Shown one piece after another: positions 9,920 through 20,525 of a DNA stretch of 64,000 nucleotides. Numbering within the stretch: the first letter of the stretch is position 1; the number at the start of each line of letters is the position of its first letter. This stretch comes from Polyangiaceae bacterium (GTDB taxonomy: Bacteria; Myxococcota_A; Polyangia; Polyangiales; Polyangiaceae), in NCBI GenBank assembly GCA_025936045.1, contig JAICUB010000004.1:124001-188000 (forward strand), written 5' to 3'. Below the pieces are notes generated by a model. The model ran no database searches, was not told the origin of the DNA, and worked only from the letters and a program-made list of their open reading frames with translations. The position numbers and the translations under genes were made by a program.

Positions 9920-9925
9920 CACAGG

Positions 9926-11902
9926 ATGCCGCTGCTCGAGTTCGGACCGAGCGCGGAACCCGTGGGGCAGAGCGCGCTCGTGCTCGGCGGGCTGTGCTTG
10001 GCGCTCTGGCTCTTCAGGCGGCGCTGGTTCGCCGGCACGCTTTCCCGAGTTCCGAGGACGGTGTGGGTCGGTGCGTGTGCGCTCGGCGCACTGCTCCTGT
10101 CCGCGGGGTACGTCTATTATTTTTTGCGGGGTGGTCCGCGCATCATCGACGCAACGAGCTACTACCTCGAGGCGCGCGGACTCTCCTCGGGGTACCTGGC
10201 TTTTCCGGTCCCGGAGCCGACCGCGGCCTTTCGCGGCCGCTTCACTCTGCTCGGCCCGAGTGGTCTTTCGGTCATCTTCCCGCCGGGTTACCCGTTGCTG
10301 CTCGCGCTCGGTTTCCTACTGGGAGCGCCGCTCGCGATAGGACCGCTGCTCGGTGCGCTGCTCGTGGCAGTCACGTACGTCGCCGCGCGTGAGCTCGAGC
10401 TTGGAGAGCGCGTCGCGCGCACCGCCGCGCTCGTGTCCGCGTTGTGCGCTGCGCTTCGGTATCACACCGCCGACACGATGTCGCACGGCCTCGCGGCTCT
10501 CTTGCTGCTCGGGAGCGTCACCGCGGCGCTGCGCCCGACGCGTGCTCGCGGCGCGCTCAGCGGGTTGCTCATCGGTTGGCTCATCGCAACCCGGCCGATG
10601 ACGGGCCTCGTAGCGACGGCCGTCACGCTCGGGCTCGTGTTCCGCGGCACGACCGGCTCCGAGCGCGTCCGCCGTGTCGCGCTCGGAGCCGCAGCCACTC
10701 TGCCCGGCCTCTTGCTGCTCGCCGCCCATCAGCACGCCGCCACCGGCTCCTTCTTCGGCTCGACGCAGCTCGCGTACTACGCGCTCGCCGACGGGCCGCC
10801 CGGCTGCTTTCGTTGGGGGTTCGGGGCCGGCATCGGTTGTCACTTCGAGCACGGCGACTTCGTCCGCAAGCACCTCGCCGCCGGTTACGGACTGTTCCCG
10901 GCCCTCTACGTCACGGGCGAACGCCTGCTCTGGCACGCCTTCGACGTCGCGAACACGGCGCTCCTGGCGCCCTTGATCCCCTGGATCCTTTGGCGCAAGC
11001 GTGCGACTGCGGGCGTCCGAGTTGCCGGCTTGACCGCCGTTCTGGTCGTTCTCGCCTACGCGCCGTTCTACTTTCCGGGCAGCTATCCCGGCGGCGGCGC
11101 GCGTCTTCTCGCGGACGCCCTCCCCTTCGACCACCTGCTCATCGCGTCCGCGCTCGTGGAGCTCGAGCTCAGCGCCCTCGCGCCCGCGCTCCTGCTGCTG
11201 GGGTTCGCCCTGAACGGCGTTCACGCTCACCTCGCGCTGCGGGACCGCGAAGGCGGACACCCCATGTTCGAGCAGCGCGCCCTTTCCGCGCAGGGTGTGT
11301 CCCACGGGCTCGTCTTCACGAACACCGATCACGGCTTCGCTCTGGGCCACGATCCTGCCGCCCGCGACCCAAAGACGAGCATCGTCGTCGCCCGCGCGCA
11401 CGGGGACGCGCATGACCTTGCGCTCTGGCAAGAGCTCGGCCGGCCGCCCGCCTTCAGCTCGTCGTATTCACCGCTGACCGGCGAGAGCAGCGTCTCCCCC
11501 ATAGCGCTGTTAAAGGAGTCCCCGGAGCACGCGTGGCGCTGGGAGGCAGAGGCGGAGTGGCCTGCGCTCAGAGTCTCGGGCGGTTGGGTGCAGCCGGACT
11601 TCGGGCCGTGCCTTTCCCGTGGTCAGGGTCTTCGCCTGGTCCCGGTTCCGGACATCGCGGCCGAACTCGAGCTCGGGGCCCCGGAAGCTGGGTTGAATCG
11701 CGTTGCGCTCGGCTGGGTAGCCGAGCTGGGCGCGCGGCTGACGGTCAGTTTGGGCCACCAACAGGTCGACATCGTGCACGGGCCTGCCGGCTGCGAGGTC
11801 ACTCGACTGGGAGAATTTGCGCTGCCGAAGTTCGGGCCCGTGGGCCTGAAGACGGAGCGGGAGATCCTCGTCGACTACTTCGACCTCGAGCCCGTCATCT
11901 AG
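9926..11902 (+). CDS. Second GT-C-like membrane protein (ArnT/GT39-like)
   Basis: The 658-residue protein has about eleven predicted spans followed by a soluble C-terminal domain of about 200 residues. The first extracytoplasmic loop contains a RIIDATSYYLEARGL segment and a PPGYPLLLALG motif as in GT39/ArnT-type polyprenyl-sugar transferases. The classical DD pair is replaced by a single Asp (IIDAT), so catalysis is less certain than for the upstream protein. It starts 7 bp after the upstream gene with AAGGAG at 9911-9916. Together the pair probably decorates an envelope polysaccharide or lipid. Confidence 0.68.
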   Translation: MPLLEFGPSAEPVGQSALVLGGLCLALWLFRRRWFAGTLSRVPRTVWVGACALGALLLSAGYVYYFLRGGPRIIDATSYYLEARGLSSGYLAFPVPEPTAAFRGRFTLLGPSGLSVIFPPGYPLLLALGFLLGAPLAIGPLLGALLVAVTYVAARELELGERVARTAALVSALCAALRYHTADTMSHGLAALLLLGSVTAALRPTRARGALSGLLIGWLIATRPMTGLVATAVTLGLVFRGTTGSERVRRVALGAAATLPGLLLLAAHQHAATGSFFGSTQLAYYALADGPPGCFRWGFGAGIGCHFEHGDFVRKHLAAGYGLFPALYVTGERLLWHAFDVANTALLAPLIPWILWRKRATAGVRVAGLTAVLVVLAYAPFYFPGSYPGGGARLLADALPFDHLLIASALVELELSALAPALLLLGFALNGVHAHLALRDREGGHPMFEQRALSAQGVSHGLVFTNTDHGFALGHDPAARDPKTSIVVARAHGDAHDLALWQELGRPPAFSSSYSPLTGESSVSPIALLKESPEHAWRWEAEAEWPALRVSGGWVQPDFGPCLSRGQGLRLVPVPDIAAELELGAPEAGLNRVALGWVAELGARLTVSLGHQQVDIVHGPAGCEVTRLGEFALPKFGPVGLKTEREILVDYFDLEPVI

Positions 11903-11910
11903 AAATAGCG

Positions 11911-11940
11911 TTGACAGTTCACACGTTAGGTCTGACCATA
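11911..11940 (+). promoter_or_regulatory. Possible sigma-70-type promoter for the HU gene
   Basis: A perfect TTGACA at 11911-11916 is followed after 18 bp by ACCATA (11935-11940), a poor -10 element. It lies 49-78 bp before the HU start codon in the only intergenic space available. The -35 match is good, the -10 weak, and no start site is known. Confidence 0.35.
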
Positions 11941-11988
11941 CCTACTCCCGGTGGGTCTTGAGGGCTCCGTTTCGGGAAGCAGAGCTGG

Positions 11989-12306
11989 ATGACGAAGAGC
12001 GAACTCATCGAAGCCATCGCTGCCCGCGGCGAGCTCACGAAGGCGCGCGCTGAGCTCGTCGTCAACTGCGTGTTCGAGGCGATGACGGAGGCGCTTCAGA
12101 AGGGGGAAGGCATTGAAATCCGAGGGTATGGGAGCTTCACCGTGCGCCCCTACAAGCCGTACGCCGGCCGTAACCCGCGCACTGGCCAACCCGTGCCGGT
12201 ACCGGCCAAGCGCCTACCGTTCTTCAAGGTAGGCAAAGAGCTCAAAGAACTCGTGAACGGCAGCCGTCACATCCCGATCACGGGCGGCAGCGACAGCGAC
12301 GACTGA
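11989..12306 (+). CDS. HU/IHF-family DNA-binding protein
   Basis: The 105-residue protein has the complete HU/IHF fold: N-terminal helices (MTKSELIEAIA), the IEIRGYGSFTV strand, the beta-arm AGRNPRTGQPVPVPA with the DNA-intercalating Pro, and FKVGKELKE at the end. The C-terminal 15 residues are an acidic extension (GGSDSDD). The arm sequence RNPRTG is typical of the IHF-beta/HU group. It is a nucleoid-associated DNA-bending protein. It is monocistronic or co-transcribed with the lipoprotein 13 bp downstream. Confidence 0.93.
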   Translation: MTKSELIEAIAARGELTKARAELVVNCVFEAMTEALQKGEGIEIRGYGSFTVRPYKPYAGRNPRTGQPVPVPAKRLPFFKVGKELKELVNGSRHIPITGGSDSDD

Positions 12307-12319
12307 CGCGCGCGGCCGA

Positions 12320-13357
12320 GTGGCGAAGTTCAGCCGAGCGCACGCGCTTTCAGCGCTACTGCTCGCAGCATGCGCTGCGTCACGAGCGCCGAGCGCAACG
12401 ACACCGAAGCCGCGCGCCGAGGACGCAGCGCCGCTCGACCCGCGCGCCTACGCGCCCGCGGCCGGCCTGCGCTGGCTCGTGGACGCGTATCCCGCCCTGA
12501 TTTTTCGCGACTCCGCGCTGAAAGTCGCGTTCGCGGGCGTGCTCTCCCCGGAGCGCATGGACGCGTTCGTGAAGGTGACCGGAATCGACCTACGAGCGCT
12601 CGAGGAGGTCGTCGTGGCCGGCTATGATCTCGGAACGCTTTACGTTACTTCGCTGCCGTCGCCGGACGGTGGCCGCGTGCGAGCCCGCTTCGAAGAGCGT
12701 CTCACCGGTGCGGTGGTCAAACATCCGCGACCGTCTCTCTACCGCATCGCCGGCACGCACGGGGGCCAGCCACGCGCGCTCGTGGCGGTCGACGATCGCG
12801 TCTTCGCGTTCGCGGTCGGTGACCTCACGCTGGCGCGCGTCGCCGAAGCGTATGCCGAGCGACGCCTGAAGTCGCCGACGGCGCTGCACGGTGCCGCGCT
12901 CGCGGAGCTACCGTCGGCACCGAGCGACGCCCTCGCGCTGCTCTACGTACCAGGTCCGTTCGTCGACTCGTGGGCGTCGGCGGCGCATGGACTTTTGAGC
13001 ACGGCGCTCGCGCTGACTGTCACGGTCCGACCCGGCGGAGGGACGACCTTGCCGGTGGTACTCACAGCCGTGGGTGATTGGGACCAAGGCGAGGCTCACA
13101 CTCAGCTCGAGGCTGCATGGAGCGACCTCTCCGCCAGCTCGACCGGCCGACTATTCGGCTTTGACCAAGCGAAGAATGTGAATATTGTCGCGCACCTACA
13201 CCAGCTTACATGGTCAGCCGACCTGGCCCTCCCGCAGCTGGCGGCCGGCCTGCGAGCGGCAACGGCGACCAATGTATCCGAAATGTTTGATGTTCAGGGC
13301 AGCGCACCGACTGGCGAGCCGACCGATCCGCGACCGAACGACGGGCCGCGTCCCTAG
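12320..13357 (+). CDS. Putative lipoprotein of unknown function
   Basis: The protein is 345 residues from a GTG start. The signal sequence ends in LLLAACA, a lipobox with Cys at residue 18. The mature part has no motif I recognise. It has a repeating alternation of short hydrophobic strands and charged helices (for example ALVAVDDRVFAFAVG near residue 155), reminiscent of periplasmic alpha/beta proteins, and a polar Pro/Asp-rich end. It follows the HU gene closely, but a shared function is not evident. Confidence 0.65.
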   Translation: MAKFSRAHALSALLLAACAASRAPSATTPKPRAEDAAPLDPRAYAPAAGLRWLVDAYPALIFRDSALKVAFAGVLSPERMDAFVKVTGIDLRALEEVVVAGYDLGTLYVTSLPSPDGGRVRARFEERLTGAVVKHPRPSLYRIAGTHGGQPRALVAVDDRVFAFAVGDLTLARVAEAYAERRLKSPTALHGAALAELPSAPSDALALLYVPGPFVDSWASAAHGLLSTALALTVTVRPGGGTTLPVVLTAVGDWDQGEAHTQLEAAWSDLSASSTGRLFGFDQAKNVNIVAHLHQLTWSADLALPQLAAGLRAATATNVSEMFDVQGSAPTGEPTDPRPNDGPRP

Positions 13358-13417
13358 CTCCGGCCGAAAGTCGAGCGATTTCCGGCGACTGTGACGCCGT
13401 CGCAATGCGCAGCGCAA

Positions 13418-13447
13418 TTGACCTTTGATGATGGAGAATGGTACGAA
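13418..13447 (+). promoter_or_regulatory. Possible promoter upstream of cdnL
   Basis: TTGACC (13418-13423), an 18-bp spacer and TACGAA (13442-13447) lie about 155 bp before the cdnL start in a 245-bp non-coding gap. It is an imperfect sigma-70-like match only. Confidence 0.3.
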
Positions 13448-13602
13448 TCCCGCCGTGCTGCAGCGCGCAGGTCGGAACGGAGGCTAAGTCGGCCCAGGCA
13501 TACGACCAGCGGCAGCAAACATCGATCCGAGACGGATTGGCCGTCGCGGAGCAGCGGAATAACGCCCCGCGCCAGCGAACGGCTGGGGCTCGAGGAGGCG
13601 GA

Positions 13603-14124
13603 ATGCAATCGTCGTCGTTGAATGCTTCGGTGACCCAGCACAGTTTCAAGGTTGGCGACATGGCGGTCCATCCCGCTCATGGCGTAGGGGAAGTGGAGAG
13701 GATGGAAGAGCGGGATTTCGGCGGCAGAATAACCGCCTGCTACGTCATCAAGATCCGCGATACGGGTCTCAAGGTGATGATCCCGACCGAGGCGGTGGAG
13801 CGCGTCGGCCTCCGGCCCGTGATGAAGAAGAAGGAAGCCCAGAAGATCCTGGACATCCTGAAGGCTCCAGAAGTCGCGGTGGACGTGCAGCCCTGGAACC
13901 GGCGATTCCGGGCCTACACCGAGATGCTGAAAAGCGGCCTGCCGTCGGAGATCGCGAAGGTTCTCCGCGACATGTACCGGCTGAAGTTCGATAAGGACCT
14001 TTCGTTCGGCGAGCGACGCCTCCTCGATCAGGCGCGCAGCCTGCTCGTGCAAGAGCTGGCGCTCGCCCGCAAGGTGGCTCCCTCCGCGATGGAGGGAGAA
14101 ATTCAGCAGATTTTCTCCGCCTAG
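13603..14124 (+). CDS. cdnL: CarD/CdnL-family RNA polymerase-binding regulator
   Basis: The 173-residue protein has an N-terminal RNA-polymerase-interaction domain (FKVGDMAVHPAHGVGEV, then YVIKIRDTGLKVMIPTE) and a C-terminal helical domain with the conserved W (DVQPWNRRFRAY) that stabilises open promoter complexes. CdnL of Myxococcus is the essential CarD-like protein that binds RNAP beta and activates rRNA and other sigma-A promoters. The ATG at 13603 is chosen because a GGAGG ribosome site precedes it and the conserved domain begins shortly after; the open frame upstream (to 13438) has no domain. Confidence 0.93.
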   Translation: MQSSSLNASVTQHSFKVGDMAVHPAHGVGEVERMEERDFGGRITACYVIKIRDTGLKVMIPTEAVERVGLRPVMKKKEAQKILDILKAPEVAVDVQPWNRRFRAYTEMLKSGLPSEIAKVLRDMYRLKFDKDLSFGERRLLDQARSLLVQELALARKVAPSAMEGEIQQIFSA

Positions 14125-14202
14125 CGCGGTCGGTCTAGCGAGCGAGCTCGTCTCGAGCTGGGAAGGGCGGCCGCGCCGTGGCAAGGTCCGCGGCGCGACG
14201 CC

Positions 14203-14754
14203 ATGAAGATCTATACGCGCACCGGGGATTCCGGCACCACCGGACTGTTCGGAGGTGCGCGGGTGGACAAGGATGCCGAGCGGGTCGAAGCATACGGCTC
14301 CGTCGACGAGCTGAACGCCTGCCTCGGGGTGGCTTCTGCGCTCGCAGGCCCGGGTGAGCTTGCCCGGTCGCTCGAAGGGATCCAATCGGACCTCTTCACG
14401 CTCGGAGCCGAGCTCGGCTGCGTGCCCGGCCGGGAGGACAAGCTCGGGATGCGGCTCGTCGGTGCCGAGGATGCGACGCGCCTCGAGGGGCTGATCGACG
14501 CTGCCGAATCGCAGCTCGAGCCGCTCAAAAACTTCATTTTGCCCGGCGGCTCTCCGCTCGCAGCGAGCCTGCACGTCGCCCGTACCGTGTGCCGGCGTGC
14601 CGAACGCCGCATCATCACCGCGCGGCGGAGCGCCCCGGTCCGTGACGAGATCGTCCACTACCTGAACCGCCTGAGCGACTTGCTCTTCGTCCTGGCTCGC
14701 GAGGCGAATCACCACGCGGGCGTGCGCGATACGCCCTGGGCAGTACGCCAGTGA
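14203..14754 (+). CDS. ATP:cob(I)alamin adenosyltransferase, PduO type
   Basis: The 183-residue protein has the PduO/MMAB signatures: an N-terminal Y-T-R-T-G-D-x-G-x-T-x-L-F ATP-binding motif (residues 4-16), SVDELNACLG, the LPGGS turn near residue 125, and the CRRAERR helix near residue 140, followed by YLNRLSDLLFVLAR. It transfers the adenosyl group of ATP to cob(I)alamin to form coenzyme B12 for radical enzymes. The length is normal for the family. It sits between cdnL and a kinase gene with no other cobalamin gene nearby. Confidence 0.93.
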   Translation: MKIYTRTGDSGTTGLFGGARVDKDAERVEAYGSVDELNACLGVASALAGPGELARSLEGIQSDLFTLGAELGCVPGREDKLGMRLVGAEDATRLEGLIDAAESQLEPLKNFILPGGSPLAASLHVARTVCRRAERRIITARRSAPVRDEIVHYLNRLSDLLFVLAREANHHAGVRDTPWAVRQ

Positions 14755-14806
14755 GCGCAAGACCTACGGCGACCGACATGCCAATCTCCTACGCCAGGCG
14801 ACATTG

Positions 14807-16372
<1,566 letters not shown>

Positions 16373-16456
16373 AGGCATACGCTTGCGACGAGAGTCGCCG
16401 TTCACTTCATCGACACTCCTCGGAAAATAACCAGCCCGTAGACTCCACCGAAGCTC

Positions 16457-17245
16457 ATGCTGGAGTCCGAAGTTTCGAGACACGCCTTGAAAACGACCGC
16501 CACCGTTCCCCATCCCGACTTTCCGCGAAGCCTACCCGAGAGCTATCGCAAGAATTTCGACGCCCCGGCAATGGCCGCTCACTTTGCGATCGCGGAGGGT
16601 CGCGGCGAGGACATCGTGGCAATCGGCGCGTTTCCGTCGAGCCGAACGGGTACGGCGCTCTGCGTCGTGGCGGAGGACAGGCCGGGCCTGCTCGCGACGA
16701 TCAGCGCGGCACTCGTGCTCGTGCGTCTCGACGTGATCGAGGCCGAGGCGTACACGCGCCGCCAGCCGGGCAAAACCGACGAAGCGCTCGATATCTTTTG
16801 GGTACGCCACGATCCTCCCGAGCTTCGCGCCGCACCTCTCGGCCCCGAGCACGTCGAGCACCTGAAGAGCACGCTCGCGGGCCTGCTTGCGGGCAAGCTC
16901 GACCGCACGCGCGTCGACTCGACGCGCCGGATCGCGACGCCGTCCGCAGTCGAAACCGTGGTGCGCTTCATCGAAGGCAGCGACGGCTCGTTCGCGACGC
17001 TCGAGGTCGAGACGGGTGACCGCTCGGGCCTTTTGCTCGCTCTTTCGCAGGCGCTCTTCAGCCAACGGGTCCAAATCATGGGGTCGCAGGTGAGGACGAC
17101 GGGCACGCGAGTGTTCGACCGCTTCAGCGTCGTCGAGTTCGACGGCTCGCCGATCAACGCCGCGCGCCGTTTGGAGATCCAGGTCGCGGTGCTCTCCGCC
17201 GTCGATCCCATCGTCGGGCGTGAGGCAGCCGTACCCTCGCGCTGA
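16457..17245 (+). CDS. GlnD-like double ACT-domain protein without catalytic domains
   Basis: The 262-residue protein resembles only the C-terminal end of the PII uridylyl-transferase GlnD. It has a short LPESYRKNFDAPAMAAHF lead-in, then ACT domain 1 (about 66-155, containing VVAEDRPGLLATISAALV) and ACT domain 2 (about 178-250, VETGDRSGLLLALSQAL). The nucleotidyltransferase and HD domains are absent and nothing upstream encodes them. ACT domains bind amino acids such as glutamine, so it is probably a stand-alone nitrogen sensor or regulatory subunit; the partner is unknown. Confidence 0.8.
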   Translation: MLESEVSRHALKTTATVPHPDFPRSLPESYRKNFDAPAMAAHFAIAEGRGEDIVAIGAFPSSRTGTALCVVAEDRPGLLATISAALVLVRLDVIEAEAYTRRQPGKTDEALDIFWVRHDPPELRAAPLGPEHVEHLKSTLAGLLAGKLDRTRVDSTRRIATPSAVETVVRFIEGSDGSFATLEVETGDRSGLLLALSQALFSQRVQIMGSQVRTTGTRVFDRFSVVEFDGSPINAARRLEIQVAVLSAVDPIVGREAAVPSR

Positions 17246-17250
17246 GGGCG

Positions 17251-19287
17251 TCAGAGCAAGCGCAAAAAATCGAGCAAGGCGGCGCGTTGCGCGTCGTCGA
17301 ACGCGTGCAGTGGTTCGTCCGATGTCACCGGCGCAGCGTGGAAGAAGCCTGAGTCGGAGAAACGCGCGCGCTCGAGGACTTCGGCGAGGGTGCGAGCGCT
17401 ACCGTTCGTGAAGTAGGGTCGCTTCAGGTAAAGGCGGCGAAGCGTGGGCACGCGCGTTCCCTCCGTATCGACGTACGGCAAGATGCCCGACCGTTCGTAG
17501 TCGCCGTGCGCCCACACGATCGGCGTCGCGGGCGAGAAAATCAGAGCTTCCCAGCGCTCGAACGGCACCTCGCTCGCCGGGTCGCTCGCAACGAGACGCG
17601 CGGCATGGCAGCGGGCGCAGCGAGCGCGGAAGAGCGCGGCGCCGTCGCGCTCGCGCTCCGTGAAGGCGCCGGGCGGCGCGTGCAGCGCGACGAACGGATT
17701 TTCTTCGTGGGAAAAGCGCGCGAGAAACGCGAGCAGCGAGCCGCGGAGCTCGAGCGGCTCGATGCGCGCCCGCTCGATCCCGAGCCGAGCCAACCAGGGA
17801 AAGCGCGCCGTCTCGAGCGCAAACCAGGGGTCGATCGGATTGCCGCGGTTCGCGACCGTGAACTCGTTGTGGGCCACCGAGCTGAGATCGCGATCGTGGG
17901 CGCGCGAGAAATACGGAGCGGCGTTGAAGAGGCCGAGGAGCGGGCGCGTGCTCACGCGGATCTCGTGGCGGCCGGTAGCGTGGACGCGGCCGTCCGTCGC
18001 GCCTTCGAAGTGGCACGTCTCGCAGCTGAAGCGGCTCAGGCGTCCGTCGCTCCGCGTGTCGGGCGCCATCAACGTGGTGAAGAAGAGCGCCTCACCGAGC
18101 CGCTGATTCGGCGTCGGGTCTTCGAGGGCCGGCGGGCGAACGGGGTGGACGACCGCGCCGCCGCGCGCGAGCTCCACCCAGGCGTCGAGCAGCGGATCGG
18201 CGCAAACGAGGCGGTCGGCGCGCGCGACGAGCGCGCTGCAGCCGGGCACCGCGGCGCGCGTGATTTCGGCGCTCGTGACGCCGACGCTGGCGAGCGGCGT
18301 CGTCGCGTAGCCGACGGCGTGAAGGAGCGGTGCGCCGTCGTGCTCGTCGAAGGCGACGGCTTTCGGATCGACGACGCCGAGCTCGCTCGCGTTCACCGCC
18401 TGCCGCCGTACGAGGGTGCCGTCCGCTTCGAGCACGTAGAGGTACACGAACGAGTCGATGTAGCCGAAGACCCCATCGCGGCGCTCGAGCGGGTGATCTT
18501 CGACGCCGCCCGCACCGATGAAGAGCTCGCCGTTCTGCTCGCGTAGCGCGAGCGACCAGAGCGGGCCGTCGTGGACGATGCGCGCGACCTCGCGGCCGGG
18601 CTCGCCCGAAGCGTCGCGCTCGAGCACCGAGACGGCGTGATCGAAGAGGCAAGCGACGCCGAGGTAGTGCGCCGAAAGTGCGGCGCGCACGGGGCCGCGG
18701 CAGCTCGACGTACGGAGCGGCTCGCCGACGCGGGCTGGAACGGAGAGCGCCCGCGGTAATTGCCACGAGAGCAAGCGGTCGCCCACGAAATCGAGCACCA
18801 CGAGGGCTCGGCCGTCCGCGGCGAGCGCCCGTACCAAGGTGCCTGCCGGCAGCGGCAATGCTCCGTCAGGCTCGAGCTTCTCGCCGTTCACGCGGAAGCG
18901 ATCGACGCCCTTCGCGAGCGGCCCCGAGACGAAGACGTGCCCGCCGGGCACCGCCGCGAGCGCGCTCGGCGACGGCGACGTGCGCGCGGCGCTCGTTTCG
19001 GTGAGCCCTTCGCTCAAGAGCACGACGCGCGAATCGCCACGTAAGATTCCGACGAAGCGCCGCCCGTCGAGATCGGCGAGCGCGTACGGATTGGCTCCGA
19101 ACGAGCGGCTCGACGGGAGCTCGCTCGCAAAATCGGTGCGCGCGCGGAGCTCTTTCTCGTCGACGCGCAGCCGCTCGAGCGCGGCTCGGATCTGAAGCTC
19201 CTGTTTGCTCGGTGGCGGCGGCGGCTCGCGCTTCTGGCACCTGCCGAAGACGAACGCGACGCCGAGGGCGAGCGCGAAAAGCCGCAT
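17251..19287 (-). CDS. Beta-propeller plus dihaem cytochrome c peroxidase-like protein
   Basis: The 678-residue exported protein has a hydrophobic N-terminus ending near Cys17 (FGRC), a poor lipobox with Arg at -1. Residues about 60-400 read as repeated propeller-type blades. The C-terminal 270 residues resemble the CcpA/MauG dihaem family. They carry two CxxCH haem sites, CETCH (near residue 425) and CARCH (near residue 558), and a typical VPTLRRLYLKRPYFTNGSARTL segment near the end. It is probably a periplasmic haem enzyme for peroxide reduction or substrate oxidation. It starts 3 bp after the Eis-like gene ends, so the two form an operon. Confidence 0.82.
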   Translation of the reverse strand: MRLFALALGVAFVFGRCQKREPPPPPSKQELQIRAALERLRVDEKELRARTDFASELPSSRSFGANPYALADLDGRRFVGILRGDSRVVLLSEGLTETSAARTSPSPSALAAVPGGHVFVSGPLAKGVDRFRVNGEKLEPDGALPLPAGTLVRALAADGRALVVLDFVGDRLLSWQLPRALSVPARVGEPLRTSSCRGPVRAALSAHYLGVACLFDHAVSVLERDASGEPGREVARIVHDGPLWSLALREQNGELFIGAGGVEDHPLERRDGVFGYIDSFVYLYVLEADGTLVRRQAVNASELGVVDPKAVAFDEHDGAPLLHAVGYATTPLASVGVTSAEITRAAVPGCSALVARADRLVCADPLLDAWVELARGGAVVHPVRPPALEDPTPNQRLGEALFFTTLMAPDTRSDGRLSRFSCETCHFEGATDGRVHATGRHEIRVSTRPLLGLFNAAPYFSRAHDRDLSSVAHNEFTVANRGNPIDPWFALETARFPWLARLGIERARIEPLELRGSLLAFLARFSHEENPFVALHAPPGAFTERERDGAALFRARCARCHAARLVASDPASEVPFERWEALIFSPATPIVWAHGDYERSGILPYVDTEGTRVPTLRRLYLKRPYFTNGSARTLAEVLERARFSDSGFFHAAPVTSDEPLHAFDDAQRAALLDFLRLL

Positions 19288-19290
19288 CGC

Positions 19291-20457
19291 TCAAAAATAA
19301 TCGCTCATCGCCGGCGGCGGACCGGCGAAGAGCAGCGCCAGGCGCGCGAGCGCGCCGGGTTCCCCTTCGAGCTTGCCCGAACGCGCGAGGGCCGCGGGGC
19401 CGAGAAAACCAGTGTAGAGCGCGGCGAGCGCGCGTTCGTCGAGCGCGACCGAGCCCGTGCCACCGAGCGTCACGCGAGCGCGACCGCCCGAGACTTCGAG
19501 CCGGTAGCGTCCCGCGTTCTCCGGCAGCGTGCGATCGGCGAGCTCGAAGTCGACGGCGGTGTCGATCGGCGGGTAGCCGCGCGCTTCGAGCGCGCCCACG
19601 ACGTCGAGGACGCGCAGCATCCAGGTCTCGGCGCGCGTGACGGTGAAGACGCGCTCGGGCGCCATGAAGACGAGGGGGTCGACCGCGCCGCCGCGCACGA
19701 GCAAGGACTTGATGGTGCTGCGGTGTTCGGCGAAAAACCCGGTGAAGCGCTGCGCGGCCGCCTGCGTGGCAGTCACGAGGTCGTGCACCACGAGCTCGCG
19801 CGCGTCCTCGGAGCCTCGCTGCGAGAGGTACGCGTACCCCTCGAGCCCGCCCGCTCCGCGTACGACGAAACCTCGGTACTTCTCCTTGCGTGACTCGCGA
19901 GCGCGCCGCCAAACGTAGGGGCCGCGATCGAGGTAACCGGGGCGCTCGCTCGCGACCCTCGCGTAGAGTGCCTCGACGGCGCCGGCGTCCCCGGGCTCGA
20001 GCGGGGACACGTCGAGATCGGGACGTTCAGTGGGCAGATCCGCAAGGTTGGCGGTGATGCGGTAGCGGCTACCCGCGAGCTCGTAACCGGCCGCGCGGTA
20101 AAGCGTGAGGGTCGCGGGATAAAGCGTGCTGAGGAGCGTCCCCCGGCGGCGAGCACCCCGAAGGGTGTCGAGCATCAGCGAGAGGGCGACGCGCTCGCCG
20201 CGTGCTTCGGGCGCCACGCCGACGCCCGCAACGCCCACGGTCGGCACCGAACGGCCGCCGAACCATTGGCCCATCGGGATTTCGAGCAGGCCGCCGATCA
20301 CGCGGCCGCCACGCCGGGCGATGCGAACGTTGCCTGCGCCGCCGAGCTCGAGCCAGACGCGCGCGTCCGCGGGGTCGAACCCGAACGACCAGCCGAGGAT
20401 GTCCCCGAGCCTCTCGAGCTCGTCGTCCCCGCGCGGCGGGCCGAATTCGATCGTCAT
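19291..20457 (-). CDS. Eis-like GNAT N-acetyltransferase
   Basis: The 388-residue protein has the Eis layout. The N-terminal GNAT domain carries the acetyl-CoA loop VGVAPEARGERVALSLM. It is followed by a second GNAT-like domain and an SCP2-like C-terminal domain, ending in an aromatic-acid terminus (DYF) that in Eis proteins places the terminal carboxylate in the active site. Eis enzymes acetylate amines, including aminoglycosides and protein lysines. The start at 20457 (MTIEFGP) is preferred over one 30 bp upstream because GGAAGAAGG precedes it by 7 bp. It shares a 68-bp divergent region with the next kinase gene. Confidence 0.85.
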   Translation of the reverse strand: MTIEFGPPRGDDELERLGDILGWSFGFDPADARVWLELGGAGNVRIARRGGRVIGGLLEIPMGQWFGGRSVPTVGVAGVGVAPEARGERVALSLMLDTLRGARRRGTLLSTLYPATLTLYRAAGYELAGSRYRITANLADLPTERPDLDVSPLEPGDAGAVEALYARVASERPGYLDRGPYVWRRARESRKEKYRGFVVRGAGGLEGYAYLSQRGSEDARELVVHDLVTATQAAAQRFTGFFAEHRSTIKSLLVRGGAVDPLVFMAPERVFTVTRAETWMLRVLDVVGALEARGYPPIDTAVDFELADRTLPENAGRYRLEVSGGRARVTLGGTGSVALDERALAALYTGFLGPAALARSGKLEGEPGALARLALLFAGPPPAMSDYF

Positions 20458-20525
20458 CGGTAGACCTTCTTCCACCGCCCGGCGCACCCGAGCAAGTACC
20501 GACCGCCCGGCGAATGTAGGTAGGG

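Noticed and set aside
8648-9922. 424-codon minus-strand frame opposite the GT-C gene
   Set aside because: Its translation has no hydrophobic or domain pattern; the plus strand has clear membrane helices and the DD motif.
17506-18546. 346-codon plus-strand frame opposite the dihaem peroxidase
   Set aside because: The minus strand has two CxxCH sites in the right family context; the plus frame has no pattern.
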